A stretch of 64,000 bases of DNA, taken from positions 180,413 through 244,412 of the forward strand of contig NZ_JAFMSX010000002.1 of NCBI RefSeq assembly GCF_017916425.1. The letters run 5' to 3'. The translations under genes were made by a program, and so were the position numbers. This DNA is from Nocardioides sp. SYSU D00065. GTDB taxonomy: Bacteria > Actinomycetota > Actinomycetes > Propionibacteriales > Nocardioidaceae. Positions 53,415-63,607 of the stretch are shown here, in pieces. A model generated the notes under the pieces. The model was not told the origin of the DNA. It worked only from the letters and a program-made list of their open reading frames with translations, and made no database searches. The stretch's first letter is position 1. Each line of letters opens with the position of its first letter.

Positions 53415-54223
53415 CCTTCTGGCTCCTGGCCCCGGTGATGGTGCTCGCGGCGCTCGGCATCCTGTTCGTCCGCAAGGCCGTGCACGCCGCGCTGCTGCTC
53501 GCCGTGGTGATGATCAGCCTCGCGTTCCTCTACGCCGTGCTGGACGCGCCGTTCCTCTTCGCGGTGCAGATCATCGTCTACACCGGCGCCATCTTGATGC
53601 TGTTCCTCTTCGTGATGATGCTCATCGGCGTGGACGCGTCCGACTCCATCGTGGAGACGATCCGCGGCCAGCGGGCGCTGGCCGTGCTGCTCGGCCTGGC
53701 CTTCGGCGCCGTCCTGGTGATCGGCATCAGCCAGGTCACCCTCGGTGCCGTCGTCGGCCTCGACCGTGCCAACGCCGGCGGCAACGTGCCGGCCATCGCC
53801 AACATCCTGTTCTCCCGCTACGTCTTCGCTTTCGAGGCCACCAGCGCGCTGCTCATCACCGCCGCGCTCGGAGCGATGGTGCTCGCGCACCGTGAGCGCC
53901 TCACGCCCAAGGCGTCCCAGGCCGACCTGGCCGCCAAGCGGATCCGCGACTACGCCGAGCATGGCGTGCACCCCGGCCCGCTGCCCTCGCCCGGCGTCTA
54001 CGCCCGGCACAACGCGGTCGACACCCCGGCCCTGCTGCCCGACGGGACCGCGGCGGAGTCCTCGGTCTCCCGGGTGCTCGCCGCCCGCGGCACGGTCCGC
54101 TCGGCCCCGGCCTTCGCCGACGACATCGACGACGTGCGCCGCCAGATCGGGGACCCGGCCACGATGCCGGAGACCTCCGGCAAGGCCGACGCCCCGGCCA
54201 ACACCGAAGAGGACGTGAAGTGA
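53411..54223 (+). CDS. nuoJ: NADH-quinone oxidoreductase subunit J
   Basis: Five-helix membrane subunit (helices in the first ~165 residues), with the conserved [35 protein letters not shown] segment that includes the key mid-membrane pi-bulge helix. The C-terminal ~100 residues are a soluble, polar extension longer than in E. coli NuoJ. It overlaps nuoK as GTGA. Confidence 0.93.
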   Translation: MTFWLLAPVMVLAALGILFVRKAVHAALLLAVVMISLAFLYAVLDAPFLFAVQIIVYTGAILMLFLFVMMLIGVDASDSIVETIRGQRALAVLLGLAFGAVLVIGISQVTLGAVVGLDRANAGGNVPAIANILFSRYVFAFEATSALLITAALGAMVLAHRERLTPKASQADLAAKRIRDYAEHGVHPGPLPSPGVYARHNAVDTPALLPDGTAAESSVSRVLAARGTVRSAPAFADDIDDVRRQIGDPATMPETSGKADAPANTEEDVK

Positions 54224-54513
54224 CCCAGTACGTCGTGCTCTCCGCGATCCTCTTCACGATCGGCTGCGTGGGCGTCCTCGTCCGCCGCAACGCCATCGTG
54301 GTGTTCATGTGCGTCGAGCTGATGCTCAACGCCTGCAACCTGGCGTTCGTGGCCTTCGCCCACCAGCACGGCAACCTCGACGGCCAGATCGCCGCCTTCT
54401 TCGTGATGGTGGTGGCCGCCGCCGAGGTCGTGATCGGGCTCGCGATCATCATGACCATCTTCCGCACCCGACGCTCGGCCTCGGTCGACGACGCCAGCCT
54501 GCTGAAGTACTGA
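54220..54513 (+). CDS. nuoK: NADH-quinone oxidoreductase subunit K
   Basis: 97-residue, three-helix antiporter-like subunit homologous to MrpC. The two buried glutamates of the proton path are in [18 protein letters not shown] and [18 protein letters not shown] 54220 overlaps the nuoJ stop. 10 bases before nuoL. Confidence 0.95.
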   Translation: MTQYVVLSAILFTIGCVGVLVRRNAIVVFMCVELMLNACNLAFVAFAHQHGNLDGQIAAFFVMVVAAAEVVIGLAIIMTIFRTRRSASVDDASLLKY

Positions 54514-54523
54514 GGGAGAGCTC

Positions 54524-56518
54524 GTGAACCTGTTGTCCCACACGGTCCTTCTGGCTGCCCTGCCGATGGCCGAGGGCGGTCACCATGCGCCCGTCGTGGC
54601 CCCCGACATGGGCTTTGGAGGCGTCTTCGACCTGCTCTGGCTGGTCATCGGCCTGCCGCTGCTCGGCGCCGTGCTGCTGCTCGGCGTCACCCCGTTCCTG
54701 CCGGCCCCCGCGCGCGCGGCGGTCGACAAGCACGGCCACCTGCTCGGCACCGCCACCGCCGTCGCCTCCTTCGTGCTCAGCCTGGTGCTGTTCCTCGCCC
54801 TGCTCGGCCGCGACGCCGACCAGCGGCAGGTCGGCCAGCAGCTGTGGACGTGGTTCGAGACGGGGTCGATCACGGTCGGCATGGACCTGCTCTACGACCA
54901 GCTGGCCGCGCTGTTCCTGCTGTTGATCACCGGGGTCGGCTCGCTGATCCACGTCTACGCGATCGGCTACATGGCGCACGACCCGCGGCGACGCAGGTTC
55001 TTCGGCTACCTCAACCTCTTCGTCGCGGCGATGCTCACGCTGATCCTGTCCGCCAACTTCGTCGGCCTGTTCCTGGGCTGGGAGGGCGTCGGCCTCGCGT
55101 CGTACCTCCTCATCGGCTTCTGGCAGCACAAGCCCTCGGCCGCCGCTGCGGCCAAGAAGGCGTTCGTGATCAACCGCGTCGGCGACATCGGCCTCTCGCT
55201 GGCCATCGCGCTGATGTTCGCCACCTTCGGCACCACCGACTTCGGCGCCGTCAGCGAGCTCGCCGGCGAGGCGGAGCAGGCGACGTTGACCACCCTCGGC
55301 CTGCTGCTCCTGCTCGGTGCCTGCGGGAAGTCGGCGCAGGTGCCGCTGCAGGCGTGGCTGCTCGACGCGATGGAGGGCCCCACGCCAGTCTCCGCGCTCA
55401 TCCACGCGGCGACCATGGTCACCGCCGGGGTCTACCTCGTGGTCCGCGCCAACTTCATCTTCGAGCTGGCGCCCATCGCCCAGACCGCGGTCGTGGTCGT
55501 CGCCACCGTGACGCTGCTCTGGGGCGCGATCCTCGGGTGCGCCAAGGACGACATCAAGAAGGCGCTGGCCGGGTCGACGATGAGCCAGATCGGCTACATG
55601 ATGCTCGCGGCCGGTCTCGGTCCGGTCGGCTACCCGTTCGCGATCTTCCACCTGCTGACCCACGGCTTCTTCAAGGCCAACATGTTCCTCGGGGCCGGGT
55701 CCGTCATGCACGGGATGAACGACGACGTGGACATGCGCCACTACGGCGCGCTCAACAAGGCCATGCCCGTGACGTTCCTGACCTTCGCGATGGGCTACCT
55801 GGCGATCATCGGGTTCCCCGGGTTCTCGGGGTTCTGGTCCAAGGACAAGATCATCGAGTCGGCGCTGTCGGAGAACCTCGTCGTCGGAGTGCTGGCCGTG
55901 CTCGGCGCCGGCATCACCGCGTTCTACATGACCCGGCTGATGCTCCTGACGTTCTTCACCGCCAAGCGCTGGGAGACCGGCGTGCACCCGCACGAGTCGC
56001 CCAAGGTGATGACGGTCCCGCTGGTCGTGCTGGCAGCGCTGTCGGTGCTCGGAGGCGTGCTGCTGCTCGGGGACTGGATCGTGACGTGGCTCGAGCCGGT
56101 CACCGGTCACGCCGAGCACCACGAGCCGCCGCTGCCGGCCATCGCCATCACGCTCATCATCACCGCCGTCGTGGCCCTGGGCGTCGCAGCCGCCTGGTTC
56201 CTCGTCGGCAAGCGTGAGGTGCCGCGCGAGGCCCCGCGCGACGTGTCCTTCGCGACCCGGGCGGCCCGCGCCGACCTCTACGGCGACGCCATCAACGACG
56301 CGGTCGTCGTCCGGCCCGCTGCCGGGCTCGTCGGCGGCCTGGCCCTGTTCGACCGCGTCGGCGTCGACGGTGCCGTCGAGGGTGGCTCGGCCGCGGTCGG
56401 CGGGCTGTCGAACAGCATGCGGCGCCTCCAGAACGGGTTCGTCCGCTCCTACGCCCTGTCCCTCCTCGGTGGCGCCCTGCTGGTCGTCCTCGCTCTCCTG
56501 GCGGTGAACCTCGGATGA
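54524..56518 (+). CDS. nuoL: NADH-quinone oxidoreductase subunit L
   Basis: Distal proton-pumping antiporter-like subunit, 664 residues with about 16 helices and the long lateral helix at the C-terminus. Conserved elements are [19 protein letters not shown] (key glutamate), [43 protein letters not shown] (lysine and histidine of the channel) and [18 protein letters not shown] 54524 has GAGGGAGAG upstream. ATGA overlap with nuoM. Confidence 0.96.
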   Translation: MNLLSHTVLLAALPMAEGGHHAPVVAPDMGFGGVFDLLWLVIGLPLLGAVLLLGVTPFLPAPARAAVDKHGHLLGTATAVASFVLSLVLFLALLGRDADQRQVGQQLWTWFETGSITVGMDLLYDQLAALFLLLITGVGSLIHVYAIGYMAHDPRRRRFFGYLNLFVAAMLTLILSANFVGLFLGWEGVGLASYLLIGFWQHKPSAAAAAKKAFVINRVGDIGLSLAIALMFATFGTTDFGAVSELAGEAEQATLTTLGLLLLLGACGKSAQVPLQAWLLDAMEGPTPVSALIHAATMVTAGVYLVVRANFIFELAPIAQTAVVVVATVTLLWGAILGCAKDDIKKALAGSTMSQIGYMMLAAGLGPVGYPFAIFHLLTHGFFKANMFLGAGSVMHGMNDDVDMRHYGALNKAMPVTFLTFAMGYLAIIGFPGFSGFWSKDKIIESALSENLVVGVLAVLGAGITAFYMTRLMLLTFFTAKRWETGVHPHESPKVMTVPLVVLAALSVLGGVLLLGDWIVTWLEPVTGHAEHHEPPLPAIAITLIITAVVALGVAAAWFLVGKREVPREAPRDVSFATRAARADLYGDAINDAVVVRPAAGLVGGLALFDRVGVDGAVEGGSAAVGGLSNSMRRLQNGFVRSYALSLLGGALLVVLALLAVNLG

Positions 56519-58002
56519 TCCTCACGATCCTCGTCCTGCTGCCGCTGGTCGGCGCGCTCGTCACGGCCTTCGTGCCCGACGCGCTCGCCCGGCTCGTCGG
56601 CCTCGGCTTCGCGGCCGCGACGCTCGTCACCGGCATCGTCGCCGCCCTCCGGTACGACGTCGGCGGTGGCATGCAGCTCACCGAGACCCACACGTGGATC
56701 GAGTCCCTCGGGGTGCACTACGCCCTGGGAGTCGACGGCCTCGGCCTGCTGATGGTCCTGCTCACCGTCGTCCTCGTGCCGATCGTGCTGCTGGCCGGCT
56801 GGCGCGAGTCCGACGCCCCCGGCAACGGCGGCGCCCGGGCGTTCTTCGCCTGGACCCTCGCCCTGGAGGCGATGTCGCTGGCGGTCTTCACCGCGACCGA
56901 CGTGCTGCTGTTCTACGTCGTGTTCGAGGCGACGCTGATCCCGGCGTACTTCCTCATCGGCGGCTTCGGCCGCGCCGGCCGCGGCCGGGCGGCGACCAAG
57001 TTCCTGATCTACCAGCTCGCCGGCGGGCTCATCATGCTCGCCTCGGTGATCGGCCTCTACGTCGTCTCCGCCAACGCCGGCAGCCCGAGCTTCCTGCTCA
57101 GCGACCTCGCGGCCATCGACATCGACGAGACCACCCAGCGCTGGCTGTTCGTCGGCTTCTTCATCGCCTTCGCGATCAAGGCGCCGATGTTCCCGGTCCA
57201 CACCTGGCTGGCCGACACCACCGAGAAGGCGACCACCGGCACGTCGGTGCTGCTGGTGTGCATCCTCGACAAGATCGGCACCTTCGGCATGCTGCGGTTC
57301 TGCCTCGGCCTGCTGCCCGACGCCTCGCAGTGGGCCACGCCGGTGGTGGTGGTGCTCGCGCTCGTCTCGATCATCTACGGCGCGCTGGTGGCGATCGGCC
57401 AGGACGACGTCCTGCGCCTGATCGGCCTCACGTCGCTGTCGCACTTCGGCTTCATCGTGCTGGGTATCTTCGTGTTCAGCTCCACCGGCGGTGCGGGCGC
57501 CATCCTCTACATGGTCAACCACGGCATCGCCACGGCGCTGATGTTCCTGGTCGCCGGCTTCCTCATCCACCGCACCGGCACCGCCTCCATCCGTGAGATG
57601 GGAGGGGTGGAGCGGACCGCCCCGGTGCTCGCCGGCGTCTTCCTCGTCGCCGGTCTCGCCGCGTGCGGCCTGCCGGGCCTGTCGCCGTTCGTCTCGGAGA
57701 TGATGGTCATCATCGCCGCCTTCGACCACCACTGGGCGGTCGGCGCGGTCGCGGTGCTGGCGATCGTCCTCGCCGCGTTCTACGCGCTGTGGATGTACCA
57801 GCGCACCATGACCGGGCCCGGCCGGGTCGGCGCGGCGCCGGTGGTCGACCTCGACCGGCGTGAGGTCGGCATCGTCGCTCCGCTGCTGCTCGCGCTCGTG
57901 CTGTTCGGCTTCTACCCGATGCCGCTGCTCGACGTCATCAATCCCGTCGTCCACGACACCCTCGCCAACGTGGGCATCGGCCAGGAGGGTGGTCCCCAGT
58001 GA
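56515..58002 (+). CDS. nuoM: NADH-quinone oxidoreductase subunit M
   Basis: Second antiporter-like pump subunit, 495 residues, about 14 helices. Conserved charge sites: [21 protein letters not shown] (glutamate), [45 protein letters not shown] (lysine and histidine) and the C-terminal [15 protein letters not shown] glutamate. GTGA overlap with nuoN. Confidence 0.96.
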   Translation: MILTILVLLPLVGALVTAFVPDALARLVGLGFAAATLVTGIVAALRYDVGGGMQLTETHTWIESLGVHYALGVDGLGLLMVLLTVVLVPIVLLAGWRESDAPGNGGARAFFAWTLALEAMSLAVFTATDVLLFYVVFEATLIPAYFLIGGFGRAGRGRAATKFLIYQLAGGLIMLASVIGLYVVSANAGSPSFLLSDLAAIDIDETTQRWLFVGFFIAFAIKAPMFPVHTWLADTTEKATTGTSVLLVCILDKIGTFGMLRFCLGLLPDASQWATPVVVVLALVSIIYGALVAIGQDDVLRLIGLTSLSHFGFIVLGIFVFSSTGGAGAILYMVNHGIATALMFLVAGFLIHRTGTASIREMGGVERTAPVLAGVFLVAGLAACGLPGLSPFVSEMMVIIAAFDHHWAVGAVAVLAIVLAAFYALWMYQRTMTGPGRVGAAPVVDLDRREVGIVAPLLLALVLFGFYPMPLLDVINPVVHDTLANVGIGQEGGPQ

Positions 58003-59591
58003 TCGAGTTCGTGAAGCCGAGCATCGACTACTTCGAGCTCTGGCCCCTGCTGGCCGTCTTCGGCGTCGCCTGCGTCGGCGTGGTCGTCGAGGCGTTCGCT
58101 CCCCGCGAGCTGCGCTACCGCGTGCAGGTCGTGCTGTCCCTCGCCGGCCTCGTCGGCGCCCTGGTCGGTGTCGTGCTGGTGGCCCAGCGGGTGCAGACCC
58201 ACGACGACGGCGCGGCGCGCGGCGTGCTGGCGGTGGGCGGCACGATCGCCGTCGACGGCCCGAGCCTGTTCATCTGGGGGCTGGTGCTGGCGCTGGCGAT
58301 CGCGGGCGTCCTGCTCTTCGCCGAGCGGCACCTCGACGGCGGGGCGTCGGCGTTCGCCGGCCAGGCCGCCGCCGTGCCGGGCACCGACGCGGAGAGCGCG
58401 GCGATCGCGGCGCACCGCGAGCACACCGAGATCTATCCGCTGATGATGTTCGCGGTCTTCGGCATGATGCTGTTCCCCGCGGCCAACGACCTGCTGACCA
58501 TGTTCGTCGGCCTCGAGGTCCTCTCGCTGCCGCTCTACCTGCTCACCGGGCTGGCGCGTCGTCGCCGGCTGCTCAGCCAGGAGGCGGCGCTCAAGTACTT
58601 CCTGCTCGGGTCGTTCTCCTCCGGGTTCTTCCTCTACGGCGCGGCACTGCTCTACGGCTTCGCCGGCTCGATGGAGTTCGCCGCGATCAACGAGGCCGTG
58701 CGCAACGACGTCGGCGGCTCGACCCTGCTGCTGATCGGCACCGGCCTGCTCTCGGTCGGCCTGCTGTTCAAGGTCGGCGCGGTCCCGTTCCAGGCCTGGA
58801 CGCCCGACGTCTACCAGGGCGCCCCGACCCCGGTGACCGCCTTCATGGCCGCCGGCACCAAGGTGGCGGCCTTCGGCGCGCTCATGCGCCTGTTCTACGT
58901 CGCCCTCGGCGCGGACCGCTGGTCCTGGCAGCCGATGATGTGGATCGTCGCCATCCTCTCGATGTTCGTCGGTGCCGCTCTGGCCATCACCCAGACCGAC
59001 ATCAAGCGGCTGCTGGCCTACTCCTCGGTCGCGCACACCGGCTTCATCCTCACCGGCGTGCTGGGCATCCAGGCCGCCGACGAGCTCGCCGGCGGCGAGA
59101 TCTCCTCGGTCCAGGCCGTGCTCTTCTACCTCGCCACCTACGGGTTCGCGACGATCGGCGCCTTCGCCGTGGTCAGCCTGGTCCGCGACAGCGGCGGCGA
59201 GACCACCGCGATCGAGCGGTGGGCCGGCCTCGGCAAGGAGTCGCCCGTGGTGGCCGCGGTCTTCGCGTTCTTCCTGCTGGCGATGGCCGGCATCCCGCTG
59301 ACGTCGGGCTTCGTCGGCAAGCTCGCGGTCTTCTCCGTCGCGCTCGCGGCCGGTGCCTGGCCGGTCGTCGTGGCGGCCGTGATCGCGAGCATCGTGGCGG
59401 CGTTCCTCTACGTGCGCGTCATCAAGGTCATGTACTTCGACGAGCCGGTCGGGACCGGTCCGAGCGTGGCGTACCCGTCGGTGCTCACCGCGACCACCAT
59501 CGCCGTCGGCGCCGCCGTCACCCTCGTCCTGGGCGTCCTGCCGGGCCCGGTGCTCGACCTGGCGGCGGTTGCGGGAGAATTCATCAGGTGA
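57999..59591 (+). CDS. nuoN: NADH-quinone oxidoreductase subunit N
   Basis: Third antiporter-like pump subunit, 530 residues. Landmarks are LTMFVGLEVLSLPLYLLTGLARR (glutamate), FKVGAVPFQAWTPDVYQGAPTPVTAFMAAGTKVAAFGALMRLF (lysine) and IKRLLAYSSVAHTGFILTG. It completes the nuoA-N set with no gene missing or interrupted. The stop overlaps the polyprenyl synthase gene as GTGA, so quinone-tail synthesis is coupled to complex I. Confidence 0.96.
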   Translation: MIEFVKPSIDYFELWPLLAVFGVACVGVVVEAFAPRELRYRVQVVLSLAGLVGALVGVVLVAQRVQTHDDGAARGVLAVGGTIAVDGPSLFIWGLVLALAIAGVLLFAERHLDGGASAFAGQAAAVPGTDAESAAIAAHREHTEIYPLMMFAVFGMMLFPAANDLLTMFVGLEVLSLPLYLLTGLARRRRLLSQEAALKYFLLGSFSSGFFLYGAALLYGFAGSMEFAAINEAVRNDVGGSTLLLIGTGLLSVGLLFKVGAVPFQAWTPDVYQGAPTPVTAFMAAGTKVAAFGALMRLFYVALGADRWSWQPMMWIVAILSMFVGAALAITQTDIKRLLAYSSVAHTGFILTGVLGIQAADELAGGEISSVQAVLFYLATYGFATIGAFAVVSLVRDSGGETTAIERWAGLGKESPVVAAVFAFFLLAMAGIPLTSGFVGKLAVFSVALAAGAWPVVVAAVIASIVAAFLYVRVIKVMYFDEPVGTGPSVAYPSVLTATTIAVGAAVTLVLGVLPGPVLDLAAVAGEFIR

Positions 59592-60586
59592 CCGAATCGC
59601 CCCTCGCACTGCCTGTCGTCGACGCCGAGCTCGAGCAGCGACTCGTCGAGCGGCTGGCGCGCATCGAGGAGCAGCTCGCCGAGCACTGCCGTGGCCGCAC
59701 GCCCTACGTGACGCGCGCCGCCTCCCACCTCATGGAGGCCGGCGGCCGGCGGTTCCGCCCCCTCCTGGTGCTGCTGGCTGCGGAGGCGGGACCGCACCCC
59801 GACGCCCCGGAGGTCGACACCGCCGCGTGCGTGGTGGAGCTGACCCACGTCGCCTCGCTCTACCACGACGACGTGATGGACGAGGCGGTCATGCGGCGCG
59901 GCGCCGACACGGCCAACGCCCGCTGGGACAACCACGTCGCGATCCTCACCGGCGACTTCCTCTTCGGCCGCTCCTCCGAGCTGACCGCCGACCTGGGCCC
60001 CGACGCCGTACGCATCCAGGCGCGGACGTTCTCCCGGCTCGTCGAGGGCCAGATCCTCGAGACGGTCGATCCCGGCCCGGGGGAGGACCGGCTGTCGCAC
60101 TACCTCGAGGTCGTCGCCGGCAAGACCGGGTCGCTGATCGCGACCTCGGCGCGCTACGGCGCGATGTTCTCCGGCGCCAGCCCGGAGGTGGTCGAGGCGC
60201 TGCGGGCCTACGGCGAGCTCGTGGGCTCGGCCTTCCAGCTCTCCGACGACATCCTCGACATCGCCGCGGAGTCCGCCGACTCCGGCAAGACCCCCGGCAC
60301 CGACCTGCGCGAGGGCGTTCCTACGCTGCCGGTGCTGATGGCCCAGGCATCCACCGACCCCGCCGACGCGCGGCTGCTGGAGCTCCTCGGCCAGCCGCTG
60401 AGCGACGACGCGCTCCGTGCCGAGGCGCTCGACCTGCTGCGCCGGCACCCCGCGATGCAGCAGGCCCGCGACTACGTCGTCGGCCAGGCGACCCAGGCCA
60501 AGAAGCACCTGGAGGTGCTCGACCCCGGACCGGTGCGCACGGCGCTGGAGGCCTTCGCCGACGTGGTGGCCACGCGCTCCTCCTGA
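59588..60586 (+). CDS. Long-chain polyprenyl diphosphate synthase (menaquinone side chain)
   Basis: Trans-isoprenyl diphosphate synthase of 332 residues from GTG 59588. First Asp-rich motif ASLYHDDVMDEAVMRRG (DDxxD), second QLSDDILDIAAES (DDxxD), with MEAGGRRFRPLLVLLA and VAGKTGSLIATS between. The residue five before the first motif is a small alanine, which in this family allows long products, so it probably makes the C35-C50 tail used by MenA. Exact length cannot be read. It is cotranscribed with nuoN by overlap; in mycobacteria the equivalent gene (grcC1) sits near menG. Confidence 0.92.
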   Translation: MTESPLALPVVDAELEQRLVERLARIEEQLAEHCRGRTPYVTRAASHLMEAGGRRFRPLLVLLAAEAGPHPDAPEVDTAACVVELTHVASLYHDDVMDEAVMRRGADTANARWDNHVAILTGDFLFGRSSELTADLGPDAVRIQARTFSRLVEGQILETVDPGPGEDRLSHYLEVVAGKTGSLIATSARYGAMFSGASPEVVEALRAYGELVGSAFQLSDDILDIAAESADSGKTPGTDLREGVPTLPVLMAQASTDPADARLLELLGQPLSDDALRAEALDLLRRHPAMQQARDYVVGQATQAKKHLEVLDPGPVRTALEAFADVVATRSS

Positions 60587-60587
60587 G

Positions 60588-60615
60588 GCCGGCCCGCGCT
60601 CGTCGCGGGGCCGGC
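60588..60615. terminator. Hairpin after the nuo-polyprenyl synthase operon
   Basis: GCCGGCCCGCG (60588-60598) pairs with CGCGGGGCCGGC (60604-60615) with one bulged base and a 5-base loop, two bases after the stop. It lies between convergent genes. Confidence 0.6.
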
Positions 60616-60638
60616 ACGTCGCGTGCGGGACGCGTGCG

Positions 60639-60902
60639 TCAGAGGTCGATCAGGGCCTTCACGGTCCGCGTCTCGCCGTCGCGCCCGACCTCGAACTTCA
60701 CGCCGTCGGCGTTGTCGAGGAAGTCACGCACGGCTGCCAGCTCGAGGCCGGTGCGCTCGGCGATGGCCGTGTCCTGGATCGAGACGACCGACTGGCCGAA
60801 CCCGGAGGCGTCGTTGTCGGTCATCCCCGGCTGGGCCTCCTGCCACAGCTCGCGGATCGTCTCGTAGAGGTCGTCGGTCGTGGTCTCCAAGTCGCTGGTC
60901 AT
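60639..60902 (-). CDS. Small unrecognised protein, winged-helix-like
   Basis: 87 residues from ATG 60902. An acidic N-terminal helix (TTDDLYETIRELWQEA) is followed by QDTAIAERTGLELAAVRDFLDNADGVKFEVGRDGETRTVKAL, which looks like a short winged HTH: helix-turn-helix then a two-stranded wing. I do not recognise a named family. A longer form to 61022 would add a basic segment of poor coding character. GCGAGG sits close to the ATG. Function unknown. Confidence 0.6.
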   Translation of the reverse strand: MTSDLETTTDDLYETIRELWQEAQPGMTDNDASGFGQSVVSIQDTAIAERTGLELAAVRDFLDNADGVKFEVGRDGETRTVKALIDL

Positions 60903-61113
60903 GCCTCGCTGGTACCCACCTGGTGGGCGTTCAGACGCAGGCGCGCTGCGATCGTCGTCACGGTTGGTCAGGGGGGCTCGCGAGCACCTCGTGCTGATCC
61001 GGGGCGTGTTCATCAGATCCACATCCGGCGTTCATGGACCCGGCCGCCCGAGCGGGGGACCGTGGAACGGAGCGGGAGACGACCACCCCGCCCACACCCT
61101 CGGAAGGACCGAC
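60903..61113. other. Divergent intergenic region before the PHP-domain gene
   Basis: 211 bases. I see the GGAAGGA ribosome site at about 61102-61108 for the PHP-domain gene, but no clear promoter hexamers, repeats or RNA gene. Confidence 0.5.
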
Positions 61114-62898
61114 GTGAGCCACCCCCACGACGCAGACCACTCGCACGACCACGCGCACGACCACGGTGCTGACGGGCACCACCACTCACACGGGCACTCG
61201 CACGGGCACGGGCACGACGACGTGACCGCGGTGGCCCACGACCTGTCGATCCCCGACAGCGAGCTCTCCCCGGCCGAGATGACGCGTCGCGGCATGCTCC
61301 GCGCGGCGGGGATCACCGGCGCGCTCGTCGCCGGCATGTCCGGGATGCAGGGCGTCACGCCCGCTGCGGCAGCCGCCCCGGCACCGGCCCACCACCGCGG
61401 CCGAGGGCCGCACCGGCCGGCGCGCTACTGGCTGGCCGGCGACCACCACATCCACACCCAGTACTCCTCCGACGGGCAGTACCGCGTCATCGACCAGGCG
61501 CAGCACGCGGCGGCGTACGGCCTGGACTGGCTGGTGATCACCGACCACGGTGGCGCGACCCACGCCCGCATCGGCGTCGACCTGGTCAATCCCGACATCG
61601 TCGCTGCGCGCGCGGAGCTGCCCGACACGCTGATCTTCCAGGGCCTGGAGTGGAACATCCCGGCCGCCGAGCACGGCACGGTCTTCGTCGCCCCCGGCCC
61701 CGGGGAGGTCGCCGTCCTCAAGCAGTTCGAGAACGCCTACGACGGCTCGGTGAAGGGCGCGAGCGGCAACTCGCCCGCCAACGAGGCGCTGGCCGTCACC
61801 GCCGTCCAGTGGCTCGGCCAGCAGGTCGACCGGCGACGCGTCGACGACGCGCTGTTCCTGGCCAACCACCCGGCCCGCAACGGCATCGACAGCCCGCACG
61901 AGATCCGCAACTGGCGCGATGCCGACCCGCGCATCGCCATCGGGTTCGAGGGCGCTCCGGGCCACCAGGCCGCCGGGCTCCCCGCGGGCTACGGGCCGGG
62001 CTCGGCCCGCGGCTACTACGGCAACGCGCCGGGCGCGGCGTCGTTCGCGGCGTACCCGCCGGAGAGCTACCGCACCTGGGGCGGGTTCGACTGGATGACG
62101 TCGACGGTGGGCGGCCTGTGGGACTCGCTGCTCGCCGAGGGCAAGCCGTGGTCGATCACGGCGAACTCCGACTCGCACGTCAACTGGACCGACACCTCCC
62201 GGCGGCCCGACGGGTCCGACTCGGCGCAGTTCAACCGCGACGGACGCTACGGCGACCCGGTGTACGCCGGCCAGATCAACCTGACGGCGGGCGACTTCTG
62301 GCCGGGCTTCTACAGCCGCACCCACGTGGGCGCGACCAGCCGCGACTACCGCTCGGTGATGCGCGGCATGCGCGACGGCCGCATCTGGGTCGACCACGGC
62401 GGCCTGGTGAAGTCCGTCGACGTCTCGGTCCGCGCGAGCGGCGGCTGGGGCCGGGGCGACTCCGAGACGCTCGGCGGCACCCTCTCGGCGCGCCGTGGCA
62501 CCCGCCTCGAGCTCGTCGTGACCATCGAGGCCCAGGACGTGCCCAACTGGTCGCAGTTCGTGCCGCAGCTCAACCGCGTCGACGTCATCCGCGGCAAGGT
62601 CGACCCGACCTCCGCGGCCAGCGACCGGGACCGGTTCACCGCTCCGGACACCAGGGTGATCGCCCAGACCGACACCTCGGGCCGCACCGGCCGCTACACG
62701 CTGACCTACGACCTCGGTCGCGTCGAGGAGCCGTTCTACGTCCGCCTGCGTGGCACCGACGGCAACCGGTCGCAGCCCGGGTACCTCGGCGCCGACATCG
62801 ACCCGGCCGGTCCGGCGATCGACGTCGTCGGCTCGGCCGACCCGTGGGTGGACCTGTGGTTCTACACCAACCCGATCTGGGTCGTGCCGACCCGGTGA
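61114..62898 (+). CDS. Tat-exported PHP-domain metallohydrolase with His-rich N-terminus
   Basis: 594 residues from GTG 61114 (GGAAGGA upstream). Residues 1-34 contain 15 histidines in HDH and HGHSH runs. A twin-arginine signal follows unusually late: MTRRGMLRAAGITGALVAG, with Arg58-Arg59, and a cleavage-like AAAAAPAP near 84-91. The mature domain is a PHP phosphoesterase fold: LAGDHHIHTQYSSDGQYR, LVITDHGGATH, LANHPARNG and ITANSDSHVNW supply metal ligands. The last ~200 residues are beta-rich. It may be an exported phosphoesterase; the substrate is unknown. Overlaps the next gene as GTGA. Confidence 0.8.
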   Translation: MSHPHDADHSHDHAHDHGADGHHHSHGHSHGHGHDDVTAVAHDLSIPDSELSPAEMTRRGMLRAAGITGALVAGMSGMQGVTPAAAAAPAPAHHRGRGPHRPARYWLAGDHHIHTQYSSDGQYRVIDQAQHAAAYGLDWLVITDHGGATHARIGVDLVNPDIVAARAELPDTLIFQGLEWNIPAAEHGTVFVAPGPGEVAVLKQFENAYDGSVKGASGNSPANEALAVTAVQWLGQQVDRRRVDDALFLANHPARNGIDSPHEIRNWRDADPRIAIGFEGAPGHQAAGLPAGYGPGSARGYYGNAPGAASFAAYPPESYRTWGGFDWMTSTVGGLWDSLLAEGKPWSITANSDSHVNWTDTSRRPDGSDSAQFNRDGRYGDPVYAGQINLTAGDFWPGFYSRTHVGATSRDYRSVMRGMRDGRIWVDHGGLVKSVDVSVRASGGWGRGDSETLGGTLSARRGTRLELVVTIEAQDVPNWSQFVPQLNRVDVIRGKVDPTSAASDRDRFTAPDTRVIAQTDTSGRTGRYTLTYDLGRVEEPFYVRLRGTDGNRSQPGYLGADIDPAGPAIDVVGSADPWVDLWFYTNPIWVVPTR

Positions 62899-63533
62899 CG
62901 ACCGACCCCTCGCGGGCGTCCACGACCTGCGTGGCCGTGGACGCCCGCACCCGGGACCACGCCGGCGCTGAGCACCTCGTCCACCTGCTCGACACCGTGC
63001 TGCCCGCCGCCGGTCCCGGGTACGTCGCCTCGACGCACGTCGTCCCCGGCGAGGCGCCGCACACCGCGGTCGCCGCGTCGTGGCCGTCGATTGCAGATCC
63101 TGCCCTCACGAGCGAGCAGCTCCTCGAGCTCGTGGCCGATCAGGTCGACGAGCTCCCCGGGCTCGACGAGGCCGGGGTGGTGGTCCACGGGCCGGAGGGC
63201 ACCGTCTCCAGGGGTGCCGACGACCTGGTCGCCGGCGCGCTGCGCGCCAGCGGCGAGCACCGCGACCGCAGTGCCGGTCGCCTTGCGCGCTTCCCCGGGC
63301 GTGCCGATGTGGAACGCCGTTGCACGGTCGCCGAGGTCCTCGCCCTGAGCGCGGTCGACGCCGTCGAGGCCCTCGCGGGGACCGAGGTCGAGCCGACCAC
63401 CCTCCTCGACCTCACCGAGTGGGCGCGTCCCACCTGGCGGGGCGGCAGGGCGGTCCTCCTCGTCCAGCCGGGGCACTCCGGGCTCGTGCCGTTCGAGTCG
63501 CGGCACCAGATCCCCTGCTGCTCCCGTCACTGA
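62895..63533 (+). CDS. Unrecognised protein with C-terminal Cys-Cys-x-x-His
   Basis: 212 residues from GTG 62895, overlapping the PHP gene by four bases, so almost certainly translated with it. No family is recognised. The middle is Ala/Leu/Glu-rich and helical (SEQLLELVADQVDELPGLDE). A strand RAVLLVQPGHSGLVPFESR comes near the end, and the chain finishes QIPCCSRH, a possible metal or redox site. No signal peptide or membrane helix is visible. Confidence 0.65.
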   Translation: MTTDPSRASTTCVAVDARTRDHAGAEHLVHLLDTVLPAAGPGYVASTHVVPGEAPHTAVAASWPSIADPALTSEQLLELVADQVDELPGLDEAGVVVHGPEGTVSRGADDLVAGALRASGEHRDRSAGRLARFPGRADVERRCTVAEVLALSAVDAVEALAGTEVEPTTLLDLTEWARPTWRGGRAVLLVQPGHSGLVPFESRHQIPCCSRH

Positions 63534-63540
63534 CCGCGGC

Positions 63541-63563
63541 GGCGCTGACTGCACGCTAGCGCC
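63541..63563. terminator. Weak hairpin after the PHP operon
   Basis: GGCGCT (63541-63546) pairs with AGCGCC (63558-63563) across an 11-base loop, just after the stop at 63533. Confidence 0.3.
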
Positions 63564-63607
63564 TGTCGTTCCTTGTGCCGCAACGGTCGAACCGCTTCAC
63601 TGCGTCG

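Noticed and set aside
61114..61215. His-codon repeats as a regulatory attenuator (leader peptide)
   Set aside because: The histidine codons belong to a long coding frame with its own ribosome site; no histidine biosynthesis gene or alternative hairpins follow.
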